64,000 nucleotides of DNA from Paraburkholderia piptadeniae (GTDB taxonomy: Bacteria; Pseudomonadota; Gammaproteobacteria; Burkholderiales; Burkholderiaceae), in contig NZ_CYGY02000014.1 of NCBI RefSeq assembly GCF_900007165.1, forward strand, positions 16,260 to 80,259, in the 5' to 3' direction. Under the pieces are notes generated by a model, which ran no database searches, had not been told where the DNA came from, and saw only the letters and a list, made by a program, of their open reading frames with translations. Shown here piece after piece: positions 55,679-63,912 of this stretch. The position numbers and the translations under genes are program-made. Position 1 is the stretch's first letter, and every line of letters begins with the position of its first letter.

Positions 55679-55692
55679 TGCTAACGTTCGCA
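55679..55692. promoter_or_regulatory. LacI-type operator, site G
   Basis: TGCTAACGTTCGCA, one mismatch from the perfect palindrome, only 21 bases before the second FAH start. A bound repressor would block initiation directly. Confidence 0.68.
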
Positions 55693-55712
55693 ATACAATC
55701 ACTTACCGGTTG

Positions 55713-56504
55713 ATGGCCATGAAGATCCTTCGATATTCGGTTGACGGAAGTTCCTATTACGGCATCTTGGGAATTGACGGAAACGTCGAGAGGCTTAAGT
55801 GCTCACCGCTTGAACAACTTATCCCTGCGGGCTACGTCGATCATCTTGAATCCGCTCGCATACTGAGCCCGTTTCATCGGCCACGCATCTTCGGCCTCGG
55901 GTACAACTACCGTGCTCACTCACAGGAAGTTGGCAAGAGCACGCCGACGCTCCCCGTACTCTTCATGAAACCGAGCACAACAGTGATTGGCCACGAGGAC
56001 GCGATTATCTATCCGTCAGACGGGGAGAACATCCACTTTGAAGGAGAACTCACCGTAATCATCGGCAAGGAAGCTCGCCATGTTTCCGAAGGGGACGCTC
56101 TCGACTACGTGTTCGGCTACACGTGCGGAAACGATGTAAGCGATCGCGTATTGCAGCGCCGGGAAAGCGAGTTCGGCTGCCTGCTCGTCGGCAAGGGATA
56201 CGATACATTTGCGCCTATCGGGCCCGTGGTTGAAACGGATCTGGATCCCGCCAACCTTCGTCTGGTCACACGCGTCAATGGCGAGGTCCGCCAGAACGGA
56301 AACACGGCGGACTTGGTGTATGGCGTGTCCGCGTTAATCGCCTATCTCAGCAAGTACATGACGCTGCTTCCGGGTGATCACATCATGACCGGAACTCCAG
56401 CGGGAGTCGGCCCGATCAAACCCGGTGACACCATCGAAGTTGAGATCGAAGGTATTGGCGTGCTCCGCAACAGAGTACTGGCAGCCGCAGAAGCAATGGG
56501 TTGA
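55713..56504 (+). CDS. FAH-family hydrolase/isomerase
   Basis: 263 residues from the ATG at MAMKILRYSVDGSSYYGILG; an ATG two codons later is an alternative, and an earlier in-frame ATG would place operator G inside the coding region. FAH core: RIFGLGYNYRAHSQEVGK, PVLFMKPSTTVIGHED, HFEGELTVIIGKEARH (metal Glu pair), GYTCGNDVSDRVLQRRESEF and HIMTGTPAGVGPIKPGDTIE. Single-domain members include acylpyruvases and HpaG-like ring-cleavage isomerase/decarboxylases. Preceded by operator G and the DUF4148 gene. Confidence 0.92.
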   Translation: MAMKILRYSVDGSSYYGILGIDGNVERLKCSPLEQLIPAGYVDHLESARILSPFHRPRIFGLGYNYRAHSQEVGKSTPTLPVLFMKPSTTVIGHEDAIIYPSDGENIHFEGELTVIIGKEARHVSEGDALDYVFGYTCGNDVSDRVLQRRESEFGCLLVGKGYDTFAPIGPVVETDLDPANLRLVTRVNGEVRQNGNTADLVYGVSALIAYLSKYMTLLPGDHIMTGTPAGVGPIKPGDTIEVEIEGIGVLRNRVLAAAEAMG

Positions 56505-57487
56505 TCGTCGTCGGTGTTAGGGAGGCACGACAACAGTGCGACTCGAACTACCTGTAATCACGAATGCGATTCTCGGAGAATTATTTCTCTCGACATCTTT
56601 GCCGATAGCCGTCGTGAACGCATCTTTGCGTAGCGATTCTGAAAGATCGCGAAGAGAGCCGGACTATGAGCAGACAGTGGATGTTCGGACTGACACTTGC
56701 AATCTTGGCTCGCGGACCGCAATGTGACGACAATATTGTGGATAAACATGGCTTTCGAACCACTGTCGGATCAAGACTGGGACATCGTGGCCCATCCTTC
56801 TCCTGGGCGTCGAACCGATAGCTCGATGTCAAACTCATCATAATCTCTGCATTTCCGACCCTATCTTTGTTCCGCGCTGACGGAATATGGTTGAGATCGA
56901 AGTGCAACTCTGCATAGTCGGCGTTGCATCGCCAGGCTTCCTTACCCCTTATGACGCTGCAAGACTGTGAACGGACTGAATGTATCTGGCGCACCGCAAG
57001 GAGAAGATGCATTGACGGCTGCGATGAACGGCCACGTTGCCGTGTACCCCGAGGCAAGGTGAACGCCCGTGAGACGGTTTTTTGAGCGCGATGGATGTCC
57101 GGCCGGTTTTGTTCGCACTCTAGTCTAACGGGGCGACGTTTTGTGCAGATCTCGGGCGCCGGGATTTCCACAAAACTCGTGCGTGAATCACGCTATTAAG
57201 ATAACTGTTCTTCAATTAACAGCACGATTTCGCGGCACCACCAGACCGGAGTGCGACTTGCAACTTGCAACTTTTGTCTTTCGGGCTGCTACGCAACCAT
57301 TCTCCGCCGCGGTCCATATATCAAGTTGTCGCCCACGAGATTCACGGCGCCGGATTAACCATTGTCGGATCGGGCATCGGCGCACCAGATTGCGCCTGAA
57401 TTTCTTTTTTAATTGGTAGTCCGAACAGGCTCCGCAAGAAAAGAAACGCTGCCGCAATTCGAAACTGAAGTTTAGGTGGCTCGCGGG
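56505..57487. other. Gene-poor stretch
   Basis: About 980 bases without a supportable gene. A minus-strand frame of 196 codons is Arg, Ser and Cys rich with no family features. On the plus strand MAFEPLSDQDWDIVAH at 56749 resembles the first residues of an IS5-type transposase but dies after about 30 codons, so at best it is a relic. Confidence 0.4.
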
Positions 57488-57872
57488 TTATTTCCCGCCT
57501 TCACGCCAGGTCGCAGCAGTCAGGCGCTCCACTGCTGCGAGGTAGCGCGCTTGCGAAACATCAGCATCGTCGCTCTGCCCCGTGTTCAAAGCATCAAACA
57601 CATGCTCGGCGACCACCGAAGCGATCGCGTGAATCGCATCGTGTCGCATCAGCCCTTCTTTCGCAAGGCGATGCATGGCTCGGACCACCGGTTCGAGATT
57701 CATCGCAATCTGGTTCTCAACGATGGTGTGCAACGCGGCATGTGCGGTGACATTCGGAAGTTTGATGCGCGCCGCGCGATGCCACGCTTCGACCAGAACA
57801 ATGCGCTCCTGTTCGTCGAGGTTCGAGCCACGCCTCTGGTTCTGGCGCGCTCTCGGGGTTGTATGTTTTCAT
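57488..57872 (-). pseudogene. Conserved DUF1841-like small protein, frameshifted
   Basis: The upstream part on the minus strand starts at 57872 as MKTYNPESAPEPEAWLE. The downstream part, in another frame, is DEQERIVLVEAWHRAARIKL through KLPNVTAHAALHTIVENQIA and EGLMRHDAIHAIASVVAEHV to a stop. Removing one G of the GG at 57820-57821 would join them (WLELDEQERI), as in the family, giving about 127 residues. The downstream part alone would give an 81-residue frame. Function of this family is unknown. A sequencing error is possible. Confidence 0.72.
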
Positions 57873-58773
57873 GCTGCAAGCCTTCTGGGAGCGAACCTCT
57901 ACTATAAAGTATCGTCGGCCAATTTAACCGATCGAGCCATCATGGCGCCGGTACATCCGTCGCAGCCCCGGGACAGGGTTGGGAAATATGGCGGCTCTTT
58001 CGACCCATGGAGCGGCTGACGCATCAAATGCCAGCATAGCCTTAAAGAGGTCGCGATATTCCTCGATAAGTTTCGCCGGGCCTCTGAATCGCTACCCCAA
58101 GGATCTTAACGCTCCCGCGTCATTCAAACGCGAAGTGGCAGAATTATTAGCGCAACGGGATCACTTTCAATACTGTCTACGGAAGCCGAACGCTTCCGCT
58201 CTCCTCGCGCAGTGGTAGCGCAGTATCCGACCACACCTCACCATGATCGCTCAACGGCGCCATGGCTTCGTCCACCAGACGCTCCATCTGCGCATCCCGA
58301 CTTTCAACGTGCTGCTGCAGAACGCAGACCGAGCCGAGGACCGCGGTATCGTCGTTCAGCTCGCCTCCTCGCGCCAAGATACGTTATACGGGGCAAGTAG
58401 CGCGCCGGTTTGCGCTGGCCTCAAGCAGCATGCCGAGTATCTATCTCGCGGCACCCGCGCTCCCCCGTGTGTCATTCGCCAGCGCGAGCATTGAGTCACT
58501 GGTGTATCAGCTATGCGGCAATGGAAGTTCCATTTGGCGAGCTTATTGTTTAGGCTGAGCACAGCTACTGCAGTCTTCAAAGGATGCACACATGTCGATT
58601 CACTCGAAAGTTTGTGCCTTCAACCAAACCCGGAGCGATTCGAATTTGACGAAGTCCGTGAATCGTTTAAGGTATCTTGCGCCCCTGCGACATGCAAGGG
58701 CCGGGGTGAGATAGTCCGTGAACCGGGAGTGTATTCAGACGATGATATGCGTGAGTCGAATCTTTAGACCTGC
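57873..58773. other. Gene-poor stretch
   Basis: About 900 bases holding only short frames, some needing TTG or GTG starts, with no recognisable family, promoter or terminator. The TTG-led frame 58177-58377 is not supported. Confidence 0.4.
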
Positions 58774-59118
58774 TCAGGCGAAGACGAAGTATTTGCGCAC
58801 CGTCTCCACCACCTCCCAGGTCCCTTTCATGCCGGGTTCAATCACGAACACGTCGCCGGCCTTCAGATGCACCGCCTCCTCGCCTTCCGGCGTGATAATG
58901 CAGTAGCCGTCGAGGAAGTGGCAGAACTCCCATTTCTCGTAGTTCACCTCGAACTTGCCCGGTGTGCAGATCCAGGTGCCCATGATCTTGCTGCCGTCCC
59001 TGGAGAGGTAAGCGTTGAGGTTCACCGTGTGCGGATCGCCGCCGATGCGCTTCCATTTGGTGGCGTCGACGACCGGAGTCGGGCAGGTTTCGCGCAAAAC
59101 GGTTATGAAATCGGACAT
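58774..59118 (-). CDS. Cupin-domain protein (DUF861/EutQ-like)
   Basis: 114 residues forming one DUF861 cupin: SKIMGTWICTPGKFEVNYEK, WEFCHFLDGYCIITPEGEEA and FVIEPGMKGTWEVVETVRKY. The DUF861 group includes ureidoglycine aminohydrolase-like and EutQ-like proteins that bind small ligands or metals. The length is usual for the family. It stands alone; about 90 bases upstream a direct-repeat pair may be a regulator site. Confidence 0.87.
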   Translation of the reverse strand: MSDFITVLRETCPTPVVDATKWKRIGGDPHTVNLNAYLSRDGSKIMGTWICTPGKFEVNYEKWEFCHFLDGYCIITPEGEEAVHLKAGDVFVIEPGMKGTWEVVETVRKYFVFA

Positions 59119-59189
59119 GTCAGCTCCAAACGATCGGATAAGAAGTCCATCACGTTAGTTCAATAGCGTTACTGGGGCTAGTATGCTTC

Positions 59190-59222
59190 CGACACCGACT
59201 CATCTATTTGCGACACTGACTC
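59190..59222. promoter_or_regulatory. Direct repeat CGACACYGACTC, two turns apart
   Basis: CGACACCGACTC at 59190 and CGACACTGACTC at 59211, 21 bases apart (two helical turns), about 72-104 bases upstream of the cupin ATG. Spacing on one face of the helix fits an activator such as AraC or a two-component regulator. Confidence 0.4.
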
Positions 59223-59255
59223 GCCCTATAACCTGGAAGCACACGTTCGCGCTCA

Positions 59256-59570
59256 TCAGATCGCGGCATAGAACCCCTGCTTTGGTGCATCCGTCAAGAC
59301 ATGACGCGTGGCCATCGACGAGATAACGCGCAAGGGGAATCTCAAGGTGTCAGTCGGCATGAAAGCAATGAGCTCGATATGCTCTTCCGGGCGCCGTTTT
59401 TCGGACTCGATTGCGGCCGACAGTTCGGGGTCGATGTTTTCAACGGTGCAGGTAGCGCGATTGAATATTCGCTGGCGCGCGAATGCCGATGCGCCCGCGA
59501 CGATGAGCTTAGGCTTGATCTCCTCGAAGCTGCTTGCGTTATCGTAGCGATGATAGTTCTGCCAGCGCAC
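59256..59570 (-). pseudogene. Scrambled serine hydroxymethyltransferase (glyA) relic
   Basis: The 104-codon frame holds two glyA-like pieces in the wrong order. First FEEIKPKLIVAGASAFARQR matches the GlyA segment EHKPKLIVAGASAFA (about residue 170 of the enzyme). Then IFNRATCTVENIDPELSAAI and RRPEEHIELIA match the GlyA N-terminus (MFDRAQSTIANVDPE...RQEEHIELIA). An internal part is thus followed by the beginning, as if two glyA copies had fused by deletion. The last 28 residues match nothing. It cannot encode a working enzyme. Confidence 0.65.
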
Positions 59571-59860
59571 CGCGACGAGGTTGCATCCAACTCTGCCCTC
59601 GCTATCGTCCTCATCGGTATCGGATTATTGAAGTCGAGGAAGACTCCAGACGCTGGCTTCGTCTTACCGGCAACTCATCAGGACTAGGTCAAGACCACGC
59701 CCTGGCCTGACGTGCGGTAACAGAGCGACGCTTCCCGCAAGGCGGAGACCGTGCCCGCGCTACTGTCGCGTGCCCGCAGTGATGGCGGTGATGGGCCGGG
59801 CGGGCGCCTCGAGCCCATCAGCGAACGGCCGGCGCAGGCGCGCGTCGCGATCGGTGAGCC

Positions 59861-60139
59861 TCACGCTGCGTTCACTGCATCCTTGAATGCCTTGCCCGCA
59901 GTAAACTTCACGGTCTTTGCCGCGGCGATCGTGATGGTTTCACCCGTCGCCGGATTGCGGCCCGTACGCTCCGAACGTGCACCCGTCGAGAACGATCCGA
60001 AACCGACCAGTTGCACCGTATCGCCACGGGTGACCGCTTGACTGATCGATTCCAGCACGGCGTCAATCGCCGCGCCTGTGCTCGCCTTGCTTTCTCCCGT
60101 GGCGCTCGCCACCGCGTCAATCAGTTCCTGTTTGTTCAT
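59861..60139 (-). CDS. HU-family DNA-binding protein
   Basis: 92 residues: [20 protein letters not shown], then [51 protein letters not shown]. Full length for HU with the beta-arm [10 protein letters not shown]. It binds and bends DNA in the nucleoid. It reads away from a SET-domain methyltransferase gene 291 bases distant, an uncommon pairing. Housekeeping HU genes usually lie elsewhere, so this may be an additional paralogue. Confidence 0.93.
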   Translation of the reverse strand: MNKQELIDAVASATGESKASTGAAIDAVLESISQAVTRGDTVQLVGFGSFSTGARSERTGRNPATGETITIAAAKTVKFTAGKAFKDAVNAA

Positions 60140-60430
60140 ATCCGTGATCCTTGAAAAGTGTCCATCGGGGACGGAACGGACACCTTAACGCATTTTCCGT
60201 CCGTAGCGAACGAGTCCGCGATGACCTGAAACGGATGCCAGGGTAATGCGGCGCCTTTCGTGCAGACCGGCGCCGGCGACGCGAATGTATTTGATAAGCC
60301 GCGCGTAACGTTAATCTCGTCAAGGAAGCGAGGCTTTCCGACGGATGCTCGCTCGTCCATCGCGAGTGCCGTGATGCTATGCTTCGGCGCATCAAACCCG
60401 AAACACGACCGCTCGGAAAAGGAATCCCTC

Positions 60431-60868
60431 ATGAGACGCATCGCAGTACGTCGTTCGGACGTGCATGGAAAAGGCGTGGTTGCGTTGCGGCCGATCGCTG
60501 CGGGAGAAAAGCTGATCGAATACAAGGGCGAAGTGACAGGCTGGCGCAAGGCAGCAGCCAGGCAACGTGCTGAAGAAGGCCATACCTTCGCCTTCGGACT
60601 CTCAGATGGCCGCGTGATCGACGGCAGTCGCGGCGGCAACAGCGCGCGTTTCCTGAATCATGCGTGCGAGCCGAACTGCGAGGCCATCGAGATCGGCAGT
60701 CGTGTCTATATATACGCCCTCAACGATATCCGCGAGGGCACAGAGTTGACCATTGACTATGCGCTCTCCATCGACGGCGCAATGAACAAGGAGATGCGCG
60801 ATATCTATGTTTGCCGGTGCAGCAGTTCCCGATGCAGGCGATCCATGCTTGCACCCGTCGCTACCTGA
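60431..60868 (+). CDS. SET-domain protein-lysine methyltransferase
   Basis: 145 residues from the ATG at MRRIAVRRSDVHGKGVVALR; a longer frame begins upstream but its first 57 residues are not SET-like. SET motifs: GKGVVALRPIAAGEKLIEYK near the start, NSARFLNHACEPNCEAIEIG with the NH-x-C-x-PN motif, ELTIDYAL, and a C-terminal cysteine-rich post-SET-like YVCRCSSSRCRR that may bind zinc. SET proteins use S-adenosylmethionine to methylate lysines. It reads away from an HU gene, which is a plausible substrate because the HU protein is lysine containing and DNA-packaging. Inference only. Confidence 0.88.
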   Translation: MRRIAVRRSDVHGKGVVALRPIAAGEKLIEYKGEVTGWRKAAARQRAEEGHTFAFGLSDGRVIDGSRGGNSARFLNHACEPNCEAIEIGSRVYIYALNDIREGTELTIDYALSIDGAMNKEMRDIYVCRCSSSRCRRSMLAPVAT

Positions 60869-61621
60869 GGTCAGGGCCGTGCCTTGTTTGTGGGCCGCTA
60901 CGCTGTCAGCTTGCGCCGCTACTGATGCCCCGAAAATTCTCGCTCGCTTGCATTACGTAGTAGTATTTATCAATCCGGCCTTTGCGGAAGTGCCGCCGAA
61001 CCTTCACGTCTCTGCCTTGAACGATGTCGAGCACATGAGGTATGGTTTTTTCTCACGGTTGCCACAGGGTCCGGTTTTTGCGGTTCAATTCTCCGTTCCT
61101 TCATTGAGAACCGTTCTTCGTCGCAGCTACAAAGAACCGCTCGTTTGCATGCAGGCATTGGCAGCGAACCGGAGGTTTTGAGATTCCTTCAGAACTGGTG
61201 TAATCCACGTACATTTTTTGAGATAGCGGGGACCGGTGCTGTGGACGCACCGGCTACCCTACCCCACCGTAGAGCGTAATGATTCTGTCACCACCCTTCC
61301 CTAGCAACCGCGGGCCAAAGAGCGATCGTGTTGTCACTTTTATTCCCCTTCGAATCGGAATGAAAGCGTCAACTCACGTAAGTCCGTATTAATTTTGTCA
61401 ACTGGCCTCCTACACTTCGAATCCCGGTAACTGCTCAATAACGGGGGGCGAATGGGAGCGTTCTCGAGAATCGGAGGCGTTATCTGTACGATGGCGGAGA
61501 GCGCGAGGACGGCCACGTAATTCGTGCGGTGATCGAGGGCAACTCAGCACGTCACGCTCACGCACAAGATCGCCGTGGAAATGCAGCGTATCGTTGGCCT
61601 ATAACCTCTTCCGATCCAATC
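60869..61621. other. Gene-free stretch downstream of the SET gene
   Basis: About 750 bases without a supportable gene; frames are short and unlike any family. It contains a 7-bp perfect hairpin described at 61233. Confidence 0.4.
61233..61253. repeat. Perfect hairpin CCGGTGC-N7-GCACCGG
   Basis: Two 7-base arms with a 7-base loop and no T run, so not a standard terminator. Role unknown; it may be a regulator site or mobile-element end. Confidence 0.4.
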
Positions 61622-61990
61622 ATGCCCAAGCCCAGAATCGACAGAAAGCGCGAACAACGAATCACAATGGAGATCGTCGTCGATGCTTACAACGAAGAAG
61701 AACGCGCGATGGGGTGGTACTGCTATCTCGAAGAGCAACTCACGTTTCCATTCGAGGCTCGCGTCCGCCAAGACATGGCTGCTTCACCGCTGCGGACCGG
61801 TGAAACTGTTTCAGCCACCGGGCTTGCTCATGAAGACCTGTGTCGAGTCGGCATTTTCGTGTGGGTTCGATGCAACCAACGCGATCTGGTGGTGCCCTTA
61901 GCTCAACTCGTCCCGGTGAGACCTGATGAGCCGACACGAGTGGCAGTCGCTGACTGGCACTACTGGCATGATCACGGCTATGTTTTCTGA
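61622..61990 (+). CDS. Small conserved protein (calcium-binding SSO6904-like family)
   Basis: 122 residues from the ATG at MPKPRIDRKREQRITMEIVV; the frame can be extended 31 residues upstream. The sequence VVDAYNEEERAMGWYCYLEE and QLTFPFEARV matches the small family with DAYxxEERxxGWYxYL and LxFPFxA described as calcium binding (SSO6904). Its C-terminal HDHGYVF is followed at once by an IS66-like element whose transposase stop overlaps it by 13 bases tail to tail. The tail of this protein could therefore be partly insertion-derived. Function unknown. Confidence 0.65.
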   Translation: MPKPRIDRKREQRITMEIVVDAYNEEERAMGWYCYLEEQLTFPFEARVRQDMAASPLRTGETVSATGLAHEDLCRVGIFVWVRCNQRDLVVPLAQLVPVRPDEPTRVAVADWHYWHDHGYVF

Positions 61991-63636
61991 CTCCTGGAAC
62001 GCGCGGACGGAGATGTTAAAGCAGATCGAACGAGGCGTTGTTCGATCAAGTGCGGCAGCAGTGGAACGTTATCGCTGCGCGAAATCCGATCGGTCAGGTA
62101 AGCCCAGAACGAGATGCCTAGCTTGCGACAGGTCTTTTTCAGACTGGAGAAAGTATCGCGACATTGCCTACCGAGCTCGCTGCGCGTGCCACCACTGATC
62201 TTCTGCTTTTTCACGTGATCACGAATATCGCGCTCACTGCCGTTGGTATGTAGCGGAATCTCGGGGCGTTCCAGCACCAGTAGCAACTCGGACTTGTTTA
62301 GGTGGATCCGCCTAAGCAAACGATCGAGTGTCGCGTAACGGGTCTTCTGGATGAAGACAGCGTCAAAGCGCTTCTGAAGTTCATGTTTGCGTTTAATGGT
62401 AGGGTGCCGCTTGTAATCCTTGAGCTCCGCGTACAGCGACCAGATGTCGCTGCGCACGCGTGCAATATCCTCGCGGTGTTGATCGTTCAACGGTAGCAGC
62501 TTATGGACCAGACGCTCCGCATGTATCCAACATAACCCGTGAATCAGGACATTGAATTGTCCTGCATCGTCACTGACGATGGCGAGATCCTGAGCTACGC
62601 CGCACCGCTTCAGGCTGCCCAGCAACGCGCCCTCGGTGGCGATGTTGCGCAAGCGGTCAATGCCCATTCCCAAGCTGTCGAGGTGGAGTTGCCACTCGCG
62701 CTGATCGGCAAAGCTTGTGCGGCCGTGCTCACGCAGTGCATCGAGGAACGCCTGCGAGAGCTCTTGCTTTTTCATGTAAGCGAGCGCCTCCTCGTTGATC
62801 TGGTAGCCATGTCCCGCGCTGAGCAACTCGAGGAAATTGATGCGGCTTTTCGAGCACGTACTTTTGAACCAGGCGAAGTGCTCGTTACCGATGTGTGTGA
62901 CATAACCGTTGTTGCCTTGATGGCGCGTGCCTGTGTCATCGACCGTCACATACGCTGAGAGCGCCAGACCAGTCGATAACAGACCGTCTTTTTCAGCGTG
63001 AAACCGCTCTTTGCCTTCTTGCAGCAGCGCGTTCATCTGCCCGGACGAGATCTCGATGCCCCATTCGCGCAGTTGCTCGCGTAACAGCGGTTGCGTCACG
63101 TGGCAATGATGGTGCTGATATAGGACATAGCTGACGAGCGTCGCACCAAAGTGGCCACCGGCGACTGCCTTGTGAAGTTGCCCGGTTAAGGTCTGACCGT
63201 CTGGTGTTTGCCAGCGTGCGAGCCTATAGCGCGTATTGCGTGAGCTGACCACGAGGTCCTGCACCACGAAGTCCCGATATCCTTTGAATCGGGAGCCTCG
63301 CGGGACCCGCTCGACCGGCTGAATGATCTCGTCGCAATCAATCTTCAGTTGTGCCGTCTTGCTCTTGCTGGGCTTACCGCGTCGTCTGGCCAACTTCGTT
63401 TGCCGCGGCCCATCTGGCGCGCTGACTTTGCCCGCCTCCTCATGCATGCGACTTGGCTTGAACTTCGGGCGCTTCTTCTCGCCCTTGAGCACCGCGACTT
63501 CATCCTTCAGGTGCAACTCCTGCTCACGGTGACGAAGAATGATTTCGAGAAGCTGTTCACCCCAAGCGAGCAACTTCAGAACCGCCGGGGTGCGTTCGGT
63601 TTTGGGAATGTACGGCGCAGCGAGTTTCCTCCTCAC
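61978..63636 (-). CDS. IS66-like transposase
   Basis: 552 residues of the IS66 transposase type: a zipper-like N-terminus (LHLKDEVAVLKGEKKRPKFK), core with AYVTVDDTGTRHQGNNGYVT, then LCWIHAERLVHKLLPL and the C-terminal HTNGSERDIRDHVKKQKISG carrying the last acidic residue. It is intact, unlike tnpC at 12465, but only distantly related to it and without the tnpA/tnpB neighbours. A small coiled-coil frame lies just upstream. Terminal repeats were not identified. The stop lies inside the tail of the neighbouring small gene. Confidence 0.88.
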   Translation of the reverse strand: MRRKLAAPYIPKTERTPAVLKLLAWGEQLLEIILRHREQELHLKDEVAVLKGEKKRPKFKPSRMHEEAGKVSAPDGPRQTKLARRRGKPSKSKTAQLKIDCDEIIQPVERVPRGSRFKGYRDFVVQDLVVSSRNTRYRLARWQTPDGQTLTGQLHKAVAGGHFGATLVSYVLYQHHHCHVTQPLLREQLREWGIEISSGQMNALLQEGKERFHAEKDGLLSTGLALSAYVTVDDTGTRHQGNNGYVTHIGNEHFAWFKSTCSKSRINFLELLSAGHGYQINEEALAYMKKQELSQAFLDALREHGRTSFADQREWQLHLDSLGMGIDRLRNIATEGALLGSLKRCGVAQDLAIVSDDAGQFNVLIHGLCWIHAERLVHKLLPLNDQHREDIARVRSDIWSLYAELKDYKRHPTIKRKHELQKRFDAVFIQKTRYATLDRLLRRIHLNKSELLLVLERPEIPLHTNGSERDIRDHVKKQKISGGTRSELGRQCRDTFSSLKKTCRKLGISFWAYLTDRISRSDNVPLLPHLIEQRLVRSALTSPSARSRSQKT

Positions 63637-63648
63637 GACTGCGTCAGG

Positions 63649-63828
63649 CTAGGTGCACTTGCCGGCTTTGCGCAGCCCGGCGATTTCCTGTTCCAGTGCC
63701 TGAAGCCGCTCTTGCTGGCGATTGACCATGTCGGTCAGTTGCTCAAGCATCGCCACCAATTCAAGCTCCCGCGACGTCAGCTCCTCTCGTGCAATGTCCG
63801 GCGGGATGAATTTTTTAGAAACGCTCAT
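63649..63828 (-). CDS. Small coiled-coil protein upstream of the IS66-like transposase
   Basis: 59 residues: MSVSKKFIPPDIAREELTSR then ELELVAMLEQLTDMVNRQQE, RLQALEQEIAGLRKAGKCT. Strong heptad pattern, probably a coiled coil, resembling the zipper region of IS66 transposases. It ends 12 bases before the transposase start on the same strand, so the two are co-translated. Whether it is an accessory protein of this IS or a frame-separated N-terminus of the transposase is open. Confidence 0.6.
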   Translation of the reverse strand: MSVSKKFIPPDIAREELTSRELELVAMLEQLTDMVNRQQERLQALEQEIAGLRKAGKCT

Positions 63829-63912
63829 GACCTGGCAACGGAGAGTGGTGACGCGACAAAAGTTAACATCGCCGCCAACCGTTTACAACCGAATTTTGTC
63901 GCGGCCTGAGAG

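Noticed and set aside
56581..57171. Minus frame of 196 codons
   Set aside because: Cys, Arg and Ser rich with no recognisable domain or good start.
58177..58377. Minus frame of 66 codons
   Set aside because: Starts at TTG without a ribosome site and matches nothing.
60306..60313. TAACGTTA in the HU/SET gap
   Set aside because: Only the inner 8 bases match the regulon palindrome, outer bases differ, and neither gene fits the catabolic regulon.
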